DNA of 21,647 bases, from IMG/VR virus record IMGVR_UViG_3300022602_000476, positions 1 to 21,647 of that record. The stretch is one strand, 5' to 3'. The DNA is from a virus. Below are positions 1 to 6,423 of the stretch, in pieces. The notes below the pieces were generated by a model. The model saw nothing but the letters and a program-made list of their open reading frames with translations. It had not been told where the DNA came from and did no database searches. How positions within the stretch are numbered: position 1 is the stretch's first letter; the number at the start of each line of letters is the position of its first letter. Position numbers and translations under genes: made by a program.

Positions 1-239
1 GGCTGAACTGATCCGGAGCAAAATAAGCGCCCCATTTGTTCCACTTGACTAGACTTATAGATATTGGTACCACCAAAATTAAGGAAAGCACCAGGAGTAG
101 TGGCTGAAGGAATATCCGTAGGCCCAGAAATAACTTGAACATCGTGTCCCGCCTTTCGTAGTAGTGCAGGCACATGGGTCTTCCATTGACCTGTGTACCT
201 TGTATCTACAGCTTCTAAATCAATTAAGAATACTTTCAT
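1..239 (-). CDS. Glycosyltransferase-like protein, N-terminal fragment (runs off the window)
   Basis: An open frame starts at the ATG at 239-237 and continues through the left window edge, giving about 79 residues. It begins MKVFLIDLEAVDTRYTGQW and includes a Gly/Thr/Asn stretch (FLNFGGTNIYKS). The start MKVFLID followed by a helix with HVPALLRKAGHDV resembles the first beta-alpha unit of GT-B glycosyltransferases, where a beta strand is followed by 'LxxxGHxV'. No catalytic residues can be checked because the C-terminal part is missing. The ATG overlaps the stop of the upstream gene as ATGA, so the two are translationally coupled. It is the last visible gene of the clamp operon. It could also be an unrelated Rossmann-like protein; the family call is weak, the coding call is strong. 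Confidence 0.5.
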   Translation of the reverse strand, partial: MKVFLIDLEAVDTRYTGQWKTHVPALLRKAGHDVQVISGPTDIPSATTPGAFLNFGGTNIYKSSQVEQMGRLFCSGSVQ

Positions 240-484
240 TCTGCTCGTTCGTACTTGGGATTTTTACCTAAATAAGGCTTGCGTTCGGTTGTAAATGCTT
301 TTTTAGGACGACGACTCTTATCAAAGTTACGCCATTGCCAGCTTTCTCTGTTGTAGAGATGAGCTTCGTCAAACGGAGCACCTTCCATTTTACACCAATC
401 TAGAAATGCTTCTAGATCTTCAAAGATCCTAACAACATCTGGACGATTTTCGAAATAATTGATGTCCTTATAATTCTTAGCCAT
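236..484 (-). CDS. Small hypothetical protein, 82 aa
   Basis: Not recognised. The protein is 82 aa, charged and rich in aromatic residues (several Trp, Tyr and Phe), with a basic C-terminal third (KSRRPKKAF, then RKPYLGKNPKY). There is no signal peptide, membrane segment or Cys pair. The start ATG follows a clear Shine-Dalgarno-like AAGGAAAG (minus strand, about 490-497) in a 20-base gap after the QueD-like gene. Its stop overlaps the next ATG by ATGA. The tight spacing on both sides and agreement with operon direction support it as a real gene. The basic tail could bind nucleic acid, but that is only a guess. Confidence 0.75.
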   Translation of the reverse strand: MAKNYKDINYFENRPDVVRIFEDLEAFLDWCKMEGAPFDEAHLYNRESWQWRNFDKSRRPKKAFTTERKPYLGKNPKYERAE

Positions 485-504
485 TGTAGCTTTCCTTTTT
501 CTTT

Positions 505-894
505 TTAATATTTGATAAATGAACCATTTTCTCCGTCTTCGGAGACCTCAATCCAAACCTCACGGTCAGGATACTTTGCTGAGATTTGAGCATATAAATC
601 ATCGCTCATCATCTCGCAACTTTTATAATCTAGTTTTAGTATACTATCTTTGTATAAATTTTCCAACCAGCGTTTAAACTGGATGAATTCGACATCACGG
701 TCGTTGTGGGTAACTGAAAGCCAAACACGAAAATGGAATATATGGCGATGAGGAGTAGCCAAAAACGATACATCATATTCATCTCCTGTTGCTAAGTTTG
801 GATCTGTTGCGGCCGCTGGATAAGCATGGATGCCTTCTTTCTGGAATGTAACCCAGATCATTTTTTTAGGACGGATATCTTGTTTAATTATCAT
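505..894 (-). CDS. QueD / 6-pyruvoyl-tetrahydropterin synthase-like T-fold protein (divergent)
   Basis: A 129-aa protein with features of the QueD/PTPS family. It has an early His (H23), an HxH pair (PHRHIFHF, H49 and H51) leading into a hydrophobic strand, an E in SCEMMSDDL where the family has (T/S)xEN, and a late strand VWIEVSEDG resembling the family's 'V.V.ET' before the C-terminus. QueD makes 6-carboxytetrahydropterin, a precursor of preQ0 and 7-deazaguanine. The catalytic Cys normally four residues before HxH is missing here (a Leu), and the LDH...ND segment is contracted to LDY. If related, it may therefore be catalytically altered or non-enzymatic. Its start lies inside the 3' end of the MutH-like gene (11-base overlap). 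The presence of a DpdA-like gene in the same operon makes the assignment more plausible but does not prove it. Confidence 0.45.
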   Translation of the reverse strand: MIIKQDIRPKKMIWVTFQKEGIHAYPAAATDPNLATGDEYDVSFLATPHRHIFHFRVWLSVTHNDRDVEFIQFKRWLENLYKDSILKLDYKSCEMMSDDLYAQISAKYPDREVWIEVSEDGENGSFIKY

Positions 895-1474
895 AAGTAA
901 AAATATGTTGAAAGGTTGAAGTTGCCATTTTTTTTAGTTTATCCATATTACTATCTGAAATTCTCCAATCTAAAGATCGTGTTCTACTGGGAGCAGTATT
1001 TTCAAAATAACCATAGTAACCTCCATTACACGAAGTGTATGTTTTTTTAGGATTTTGTATTATTTGATTTCTTGCATGATTGTATGCCTGCTCAAATAAG
1101 TCTTGTATATGCGGTTGATCAAAATCGATGAGGTCAACATCAATTATAATGCTGTTTTCATCTAGTGTTGCTCTTAATTGTTTTTTAATTTTTTTTGCAA
1201 TCGGCGTATCGTACCAATTGTCATGTGCTACAATATTTTCAGGAAGCATTGTACCTACTGTTTGAGAACTAACGGCATTTTCATGCCGAGTCTTAAATTC
1301 CCAATCAAATTCTTTGCAATCTACACCGCTACCACGATTTATATTAATACCCATTTCCTCAATCTTGTCTTCGAACGCTCTACCAGCCTCACCACTTTTT
1401 GTGTTTGGCAAAGCTACACCTACTAAAGATTTTTTAATTAGGTCTGTAATAAATTCTTCTTGCGGTGTTATCAT
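884..1474 (-). CDS. MutH/Sau3AI-like PD-(D/E)XK endonuclease
   Basis: A 196-aa protein. Residues 26-63 carry a MutH-type active site: E35 in GRAFEDKIEEMG, then D52, E59 and K61 in GSGVDCKEFDWEFKT. The D-x6-E-x-K spacing is the same as in E. coli MutH (D70, E77, K79), and E35 corresponds to the MutH upstream Glu in its G..xE helix. Further on, WYDTPIAKKIKKQL resembles the MutH segment after the active site, where a Trp precedes a basic helix. MutH and Sau3AI cut at GATC; the specificity of this protein cannot be read. Its ATG overlaps the upstream stop (ATGA) and its 3' end overlaps the QueD-like gene. Possible roles are host DNA breakdown, repair or genome competition. The fold call is fairly secure, the role is inference. 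Confidence 0.68.
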   Translation of the reverse strand: MITPQEEFITDLIKKSLVGVALPNTKSGEAGRAFEDKIEEMGININRGSGVDCKEFDWEFKTRHENAVSSQTVGTMLPENIVAHDNWYDTPIAKKIKKQLRATLDENSIIIDVDLIDFDQPHIQDLFEQAYNHARNQIIQNPKKTYTSCNGGYYGYFENTAPSRTRSLDWRISDSNMDKLKKMATSTFQHIFTYDN

Positions 1475-1989
1475 AATGTGTTATCCTGTGTGTATTGACC
1501 CCAATGAGTATATTTGTCCTTACTCATTAGATCATGTAGTTGATGAGTCCATACTCCAGGATTAGTCTTACCCCAAGTAAGGTCATCCAGTTTAAGTGTG
1601 GCGTTATAGTTATGTTGATTAATATAAGGTAATTTTACACTAATCATAGGTACAAATCTTGGATATTCACTGTATCCAGATTCAAGTACTCCTTCTGCAT
1701 GTTTGACATCAAAGTCTAAAGTTACCCAATAATCTTCTTTGAGACAGCCTAGAATGACTTCATCCCACGCACGATATTCATTAAATGAAATACCGTTGGG
1801 ATTAAAACTTTGACTAGTACCAAAGTAGATGTGTTTAATTTCAACATCTCGATTTGCCTGCTGCAGGATTTCTTCTAATGGTGGAGTTCCTACTACAAAC
1901 AATGTTTTCATACCATAACAAATGGTATGTTCGACTTCGTAACCTGTAAAGTAAACGACATTTTGCCGTTCTTCAGTGTTTAGTCCCAT
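1471..1989 (-). CDS. Conserved hypothetical phage protein, 172 aa
   Basis: Not assigned to a known fold. The 172-aa protein has alternating hydrophobic strands and short helices, for example VVYFTGYEVEHT, KTLFVVGTPPLEEIL, IKHIYFGTSQSF, WVTLDFDVKHAEGVLESG and FVPMISVKLPYI. The strand-helix alternation suggests an alpha/beta, possibly barrel-like, domain. Conserved-looking polar residues (EVEHT, DFDVKH, KLDD, HQLHDL) could form an active site. I associate similar sequences with T4-like marine phages, where they are annotated as hypothetical. The start overlaps the end of the dehydrogenase gene by 10 bases and the end overlaps the MutH-like gene as ATGA, so it is co-translated with the modification and nuclease genes. 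No function is proposed. Confidence 0.8.
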   Translation of the reverse strand: MGLNTEERQNVVYFTGYEVEHTICYGMKTLFVVGTPPLEEILQQANRDVEIKHIYFGTSQSFNPNGISFNEYRAWDEVILGCLKEDYWVTLDFDVKHAEGVLESGYSEYPRFVPMISVKLPYINQHNYNATLKLDDLTWGKTNPGVWTHQLHDLMSKDKYTHWGQYTQDNTL

Positions 1990-2885
1990 TTAATATAACC
2001 TCTACTATAACCACTCGGACGATTAACGCCATCCGCAAACGCTTGTTGCCATTCTGTAGTACGATTGTAGCATCGAGTCCAAAAAGAATCAACCTCTAGA
2101 TAACCGTTTTCAATAAAATACCTTGCCATTCTCATGCAATCGATAAAATAAGGATTACGGGGACTAGGTTTGATAGTAGTAACTGCCTTCCAAAGTTGAG
2201 CTTGCGCTTCTGGTTTACTTACAGCCTTGCCTACTCCGTCGATAATTAGTGCATTGTTATTTAGGTTAATCTGTGTACCTAGTTCATAATTTCCACTAAG
2301 ATCTACAACAACATCATAAGTTTCAATAGTGCTAGATAATAGTTTATTCCCCCATAGGGTTTTATTACTATTACCTAATACATCTACATGAAAGATATAA
2401 CCATTAAGACGCATCGCATGATAAGCAACCCATGCAAGAAATCCACTACCGATAATCAACATACGAGTGTTTTCACTGCGCCCTTGTCTATCTAATAATT
2501 GATCTTTAGCTTGGTTAATAAGATTAAGCCCGCATGCCACTGGTTCTAAGATATAACGGGGATGCGCTTCAGGGATGCGTACATATTCAAAAGGTTTTAC
2601 ATTATAGTAATCCGAATACGCAGGCTCTCCGCGTGTAGCAACATAATCTCCGACTTGTACGCCTTCTACATTAGCACCTACTTTAGTGACCTGTCCGATT
2701 CCTTCGTGCCCACTCATTTCTATTGGCAAAGGACCAAACTCTCCAATCATCATGTCAATATCACTACGACAAACACCAGTCATTAAGGCTTTTACTTCAA
2801 TTTCAGTTGGACTAGGTTCAGGTTTATCCCAGCCAGTTTCTACAAAATTGCCATTACCTACGGTATATAAAATTCTAGTTCTCAT
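1980..2885 (-). CDS. Zinc-type medium-chain dehydrogenase/reductase (alcohol dehydrogenase-like)
   Basis: An MDR-family oxidoreductase of 301 aa. The N-terminal GroES-like domain has the catalytic-zinc Cys in TGVCRSD and the His-Glu pair in MSGHEGIGQV, followed by VGDYVATRG and the EPVACGL segment typical of the family. The Rossmann motif is MLIIGSGFLAW, with Ala in place of the third Gly. The four-Cys structural-zinc lobe is absent and the protein is shorter than the usual 340 or so residues. The frame could extend 9 codons upstream to 2912, but the ATG at 2885-2883 forms an ATGA overlap with the preceding oxidoreductase and begins MRTRILYT, as expected for an MDR strand, so this start is preferred. 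Substrate unknown; the neighbours suggest sugar or sugar-nucleotide chemistry. Confidence 0.82.
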   Translation of the reverse strand: MRTRILYTVGNGNFVETGWDKPEPSPTEIEVKALMTGVCRSDIDMMIGEFGPLPIEMSGHEGIGQVTKVGANVEGVQVGDYVATRGEPAYSDYYNVKPFEYVRIPEAHPRYILEPVACGLNLINQAKDQLLDRQGRSENTRMLIIGSGFLAWVAYHAMRLNGYIFHVDVLGNSNKTLWGNKLLSSTIETYDVVVDLSGNYELGTQINLNNNALIIDGVGKAVSKPEAQAQLWKAVTTIKPSPRNPYFIDCMRMARYFIENGYLEVDSFWTRCYNRTTEWQQAFADGVNRPSGYSRGYIKWD

Positions 2886-3763
2886 AAATTTTCTATTTGC
2901 TCGTGTATCCACATGTCTTTATCGAATTGATCTAACCAAAATTCATAATTATCAACATTGTCAATGGCATTTTGGATCATACTTTTGTAAGCATCTTCTG
3001 GACACCACCCTAATTCAAATATTTCTGTAGTGTCGTCTGGCATTGTAAATTCAATAGCACTTTTTTCATACAAATTACTGCGCCAAGAAGATATACATTT
3101 CCATTTTGGATGAAAGAAAATATTGCAAACATCATCTACATCATAGATACCGTTAGGATTAACTGTGCCGTACTCCGTAGTTTTTATATCTTCTAATCTC
3201 CATACTTGTGTTTTTAAATGTCCACTCATTGGAAGTCTACGCCAATCGGGATTCATGGCAATATATAAACTTAATAAGTGAGGCATAAGATCACGACTAA
3301 CACCCCCATATGCTAATTTTTTTGTAGTAAACCAACTGCCTGGGTTTGGAATACAATTCTTCCTGGTCCACTCTATATTCACTGATTTTGCTTTATCGGC
3401 AAGTTTTTTTAGATCAGAAATATTACTACGCCACATATTATTTTTAATCATCATAAAACGTGTCTGCGAAAAGGTTTCTACTAATTTTTTCCAACTAAAA
3501 CTGTCAGCTACTCCAGGCTTTTCGATAAAAACTATTTTAGACACCGATGCTGCCTTAGCCGCAAGTTCAAAATGTGTAAAATTAGGAGTACAAATATGTG
3601 CTGTATCAAATGAGCTATTTGCTATAATTGCTGAATCGATAGTAGTAAAATCTGCATCTTTTTTTGGATCGCTATCGACCGTAATAATTTTGTGACCAAG
3701 ATCAGTAAGTACTTTGGCGTATAGATTACCGATACCCATTCCGACGATTAGACTAGTTTTCAT
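2882..3763 (-). CDS. Gfo/Idh/MocA-family NAD(P)-dependent oxidoreductase
   Basis: A 293-aa protein. The N-terminal Rossmann fold shows LIVGMGIGNLYAKVL (residues 5-19), an acidic residue after the second strand (TVDSD), TPNFTHFELA (59-68) and the family signature EKP at 81-83. The C-terminal domain has GGVSRDLMPH (154-163), where the family normally carries the catalytic Asp/His pair (here D159 and H163). Members oxidise or reduce sugars, inositols or biliverdin-type substrates. It is somewhat short but complete. The start lies inside the previous gene (11-base overlap) and its stop forms ATGA with the MDR gene, so the two dehydrogenases are probably made in step. In phages such genes are usually taken as sugar-modifying auxiliary functions; the substrate is not readable. 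Confidence 0.85.
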   Translation of the reverse strand: MKTSLIVGMGIGNLYAKVLTDLGHKIITVDSDPKKDADFTTIDSAIIANSSFDTAHICTPNFTHFELAAKAASVSKIVFIEKPGVADSFSWKKLVETFSQTRFMMIKNNMWRSNISDLKKLADKAKSVNIEWTRKNCIPNPGSWFTTKKLAYGGVSRDLMPHLLSLYIAMNPDWRRLPMSGHLKTQVWRLEDIKTTEYGTVNPNGIYDVDDVCNIFFHPKWKCISSWRSNLYEKSAIEFTMPDDTTEIFELGWCPEDAYKSMIQNAIDNVDNYEFWLDQFDKDMWIHEQIENL

Positions 3764-4013
3764 TTGTAAACTTCTTTCCTTCTTCCCAATACTTAATCAT
3801 ACGACTAACATCTTCCATTCTTTCTTGTATAATCTCAGGAGCTGCACGTTCTAATTCTTTTAGATTATGATAACTAGGATAATGACGCAAACATCGACCG
3901 GCTTCTTCCCGTATTTTTTTTGAAATACGCGGAGTCTTTTTTGGATTCAAAAGACTTTCTAAAAACTCTTCGGTTCTTTGTATACTTCTAAATCTTTCGT
4001 CAGGTAATGTCAT
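3753..4013 (-). CDS. BPSL0761-like small protein, 86 aa
   Basis: An 86-aa helical protein starting MTLPDERFRSIQRTEEFL and containing REEAGRCLRHYPSYHNL. The N-terminal M-T-x-P-D-E-R followed by a helix and then 'xxLRHYPS' matches the pattern I recall for the BPSL0761 family, a group of small bacterial proteins of unknown function. The C-terminal half is a charged helix (ELERAAPEIIQERMEDVSRMIKYW). The ATG directly abuts the dpdA-like stop (TAA-ATG, no gap), so translation probably depends on readthrough by the same ribosomes. Its stop lies 11 bases inside the next gene. The function is unknown; position right after DpdA makes an accessory role conceivable but unsupported. Confidence 0.65.
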   Translation of the reverse strand: MTLPDERFRSIQRTEEFLESLLNPKKTPRISKKIREEAGRCLRHYPSYHNLKELERAAPEIIQERMEDVSRMIKYWEEGKKFTNEN

Positions 4014-5642
4014 TTAGAACTCAAATAGTGAATTGTTTAATATAGGTTTTGTTGGCTCTTTTACAATTTCGTCTATTGTTAAATTGCCTTCAAATTCAAT
4101 GTGGGCATCTGCAATAGGTCTTGTTTCTTCTTTAACAATTTTCTCCATTGTTAAATTGCCTTCGAATTCGATATGTTTATCTGCATAAGTAGATGCATTA
4201 ACAGTATTCTTGCCAATGTATCCTCTAGTACCAGGAATATCTTTCCAGTAGGAATCGTATTCTTCTACTAATGCGTCGGCTCGACCACGATCACTAGTTT
4301 CAAATATAGCATTAACAATATCTTTAAAATACATATAATCATATTGTTTTACTACTTTAGTATTTGCATCGGCAACACTTAGCATAGCAGGTTTTAATCC
4401 AGCATCATACTGTCGATTAGCCTCTTGCACACTATTAATATGCATCCAAACATTATGACCCATCATAATTGCGTAAGTGAAGCTATCCCATGAAGTCTTT
4501 CCAATTTTACCAATTTTATTAACATCATTAGGGCCATAGATACATATTTCATTTATTTTAACACCATCCATTAATGGGCTTGTTGTAAAAGAAGTAAAAT
4601 GACCATCTTGCACTATTGCATCTTGGAAGAGTCTTGTGTCTTGTGAATATTTTTTGTCATCAATAGACGGCAACATTCTGTAGAGCCACTTTTCTCTATC
4701 TTTGATTTCTGTTTGGACATAGATTTGTCCGTTTGCTGTTGCAAGGAACGGTGAGGCGCAATCAAAAGATATGGTAAAGTTTTCATTATGATATTTCCTT
4801 ATTGCACGTTGAACATCTGTGAGCAAAAGTGCCCACTCTAATTTACTGGTGCCTAAAAAGTGCATCCAATCCTGTTGACCTTTTTCAAGTAAACCATCAA
4901 ATCGAAGTGCTACTAATCTCTGTAACATCAAGTGTACATCACACATATTCTGTCCACCCATACCCCAACCGTTAAAATGACGGCCTGGATATTGTTTTGG
5001 ATCACAATATTTCTTCATGTGCTGATACCATCCTTCAGCATCTGCATGATTTTCACCTTGCAATACATTTAAGAACTTACAATTACCATTACGATTGTTT
5101 ATAAAATATTCGTTGTTGATAAATGTGGCCTGTACTGCTTCAGTATAGCTAGTAATACCTGTTGCTTTTTGACCGGCAGGACTACGAGCTACCCACGCAG
5201 GTACATCTAGGCCCATGCCATAGTCCATAAGTGAATCCATCCATTTAAGTACTTGCTCTCGTTTTTTCTGAGCTTTGGGACAATTAGGATCTTTCCAGTC
5301 ACCTTCCCACTTGCCTTTACCAATTTGGAATCCACCTGAATCGCCTAATACCCAAGATGTTGCTCTGTTTCTATTACGAAACATATCTTCGCCTTCATCC
5401 AGTTTATTAAGATCTAGATTAGCATGTCCTGCACTATATAAACAATGGTCATAATAGAATGCTGCATTAGGATCTAGATAATTCATGGCTTCGATGCCCA
5501 TAGGTCCGAAGCTGGCAGGTATTCGTGCAGGATCTACATAATTAGAAAATCGTTGTTTGCCTATGTAGGTGCTATAAAATCCTGACGTTGCCGGCAGGAA
5601 ATATGCATAGTCTTTTTGAGCTGATGTTAAATCTCGAATCAT
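4014..5642 (-). CDS. dpdA: DpdA-like DNA guanine transglycosylase (TGT fold) with clamp-binding-like C-terminal tail
   Basis: A 542-aa protein with the tRNA-guanine transglycosylase active-site layout: GDSGGFQIGKG (D101), GLDVPAW (D146), NVLQG (Q195), GWGMGGQ (G229 and G230), HFLGTSKLEW and SFDCASPF (D294). These parallel Zymomonas TGT residues D102, D156, Q203, G230 and the nucleophile D280. The TGT zinc motif CxCx2C is not visible, which fits phage DpdA better than a tRNA enzyme. DpdA family members replace guanine in DNA with 7-deazaguanine derivatives and protect phage DNA from restriction. The last 53 residues are two copies of a 24-aa repeat followed by SLFEF, almost the same tail as the phage DNA polymerase (TLFEF). 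The gene starts at a TAATG overlap with the sliding-clamp gene. The family call is strong; DNA rather than tRNA as substrate is inferred. Confidence 0.85.
   Translation of the reverse strand: MIRDLTSAQKDYAYFLPATSGFYSTYIGKQRFSNYVDPARIPASFGPMGIEAMNYLDPNAAFYYDHCLYSAGHANLDLNKLDEGEDMFRNRNRATSWVLGDSGGFQIGKGKWEGDWKDPNCPKAQKKREQVLKWMDSLMDYGMGLDVPAWVARSPAGQKATGITSYTEAVQATFINNEYFINNRNGNCKFLNVLQGENHADAEGWYQHMKKYCDPKQYPGRHFNGWGMGGQNMCDVHLMLQRLVALRFDGLLEKGQQDWMHFLGTSKLEWALLLTDVQRAIRKYHNENFTISFDCASPFLATANGQIYVQTEIKDREKWLYRMLPSIDDKKYSQDTRLFQDAIVQDGHFTSFTTSPLMDGVKINEICIYGPNDVNKIGKIGKTSWDSFTYAIMMGHNVWMHINSVQEANRQYDAGLKPAMLSVADANTKVVKQYDYMYFKDIVNAIFETSDRGRADALVEEYDSYWKDIPGTRGYIGKNTVNASTYADKHIEFEGNLTMEKIVKEETRPIADAHIEFEGNLTIDEIVKEPTKPILNNSLFEF
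4032..4175 (-). repeat. Tandem 72-bp in-frame repeat (2 copies) in the dpdA tail
   Basis: Two adjacent 72-base units, 4104-4175 and 4032-4103, encode residues 490-513 and 514-537 of the DpdA-like protein. Both begin HIEFEGNLT and contain IVKE-x-T-x-PI. The units are identical at 16 of 24 residues and remain in frame. They are preceded by ADK and ADA, which extends the similarity slightly upstream. The repeat sits between the catalytic domain and the terminal SLFEF. Confidence 0.9.
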
Positions 5643-6373
5643 TACTTACTTTGAGCTGGAAGAATGTATTCGTACACAGCTATACCGCTATCAACTGTGA
5701 TATTTAATGCGCCTGCATCTGCAATACGCATAGTTTTGTCACCGGTTAAATTTAAAATACTTTGAACAGATGCTACAGGCCATGACCAAGATTGTTTCAA
5801 TTTACCACTTACCCCGCTTTGAAATACAAAATTTCCTGCATGGGTACTTGCATCGCCAAAACTAAACACTAAATTTCCATCTTTAGTTGTTACTTGGAAA
5901 TTAGATTCTTCTGTGTGTATAGCACTTTGAAATTTAAATCTTTGAATACTAGCCATATTAGGTTCAAATTCAATATCCCAGTTAGCACCTTTAAACTTAA
6001 CACTTTTTAATTTTTCATTAATAATATCTTGATTCATAAAACGATAATCGTTTTCAAAATCCTGATTACCATTTTGGAAGTGTAATCCTGTAGGAATTTC
6101 CTCGCCGTTACGGTCTTGTTTTACTACATTGATAGTAAAGTTTTCTTTATATTCCGGGCATTTTAATAGGATATCTAATTTGTTAAGATTAGGCATACCG
6201 AATGTACCTTCGAAATCGTCAACTGATTCTTTTGTCTTAGCATTAAGAATAACGCTACGATCTTCAGCCATACTTTCTATTGAAATTTCTTTCTTTGATG
6301 CAGAAACTTTTACTAACGGTAAAAATCCCAAACTGTGTGTATGTGCTACTAGGTCTTGTAAAAAGTCTTTCAT
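5642..6373 (-). CDS. 45: Sliding clamp (T4 gp45-like DNA polymerase accessory protein)
   Basis: A 243-aa, strand-rich protein close to the T4 gp45 length (228 aa). DDFEGTFGMPNLNKLDILL (about 52-70) resembles the gp45 segment 'FDVAIYDLNGFLGIL'. The C-terminal strand ITVDSGIAVYEYILPAQ resembles the last strands of gp45. A trimer of such proteins encircles DNA, tethers the polymerase and, in T4, also activates late transcription. The start follows AAAGGA (about 6382-6387) at good spacing behind a near-consensus promoter. The stop overlaps the dpdA-like ATG by one base (TAATG). Its sequence is clearly diverged from T4, so the call leans on overall pattern and context with gp43. A structure prediction showing two clamp folds would confirm it. 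Confidence 0.75.
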   Translation of the reverse strand: MKDFLQDLVAHTHSLGFLPLVKVSASKKEISIESMAEDRSVILNAKTKESVDDFEGTFGMPNLNKLDILLKCPEYKENFTINVVKQDRNGEEIPTGLHFQNGNQDFENDYRFMNQDIINEKLKSVKFKGANWDIEFEPNMASIQRFKFQSAIHTEESNFQVTTKDGNLVFSFGDASTHAGNFVFQSGVSGKLKQSWSWPVASVQSILNLTGDKTMRIADAGALNITVDSGIAVYEYILPAQSK

Positions 6374-6394
6374 GATAATATTCCTTTATAGTTG

Positions 6395-6423
6395 ATTGTA
6401 CTTGGATTTTTTGACATTGTCAA
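6395..6423 (-). promoter_or_regulatory. Sigma70-type promoter for the clamp-dpdA operon, with a dyad over the -35
   Basis: Read on the minus strand, TTGACA (6423-6418) and TACAAT (6400-6395) are separated by 17 bases. This is a perfect -35 and a five-of-six -10 at optimal spacing. It lies just before the ribosome binding site and ATG of the sliding-clamp gene. The -35 overlaps the stop codon of the nucleotide-sugar dehydrogenase gene. The 13 bases at 6423-6411 (TTGACAATGTCAA) form a perfect dyad around a single central base and could be an operator. Confidence 0.75.

Noticed and set aside
2886-2912. Upstream start giving the MDR dehydrogenase nine extra residues
   Set aside because: The extension lies wholly in the coding end of the preceding gene, is not MDR-like, and the internal ATG makes the ATGA coupling seen at neighbouring junctions.
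4014-5642. Reading the TGT-like protein as an ordinary tRNA-guanine transglycosylase
   Set aside because: The CxCx2C zinc motif is not visible, the protein is longer than bacterial TGT, and the phage replication context fits DpdA better. A tRNA substrate is not strictly excluded.
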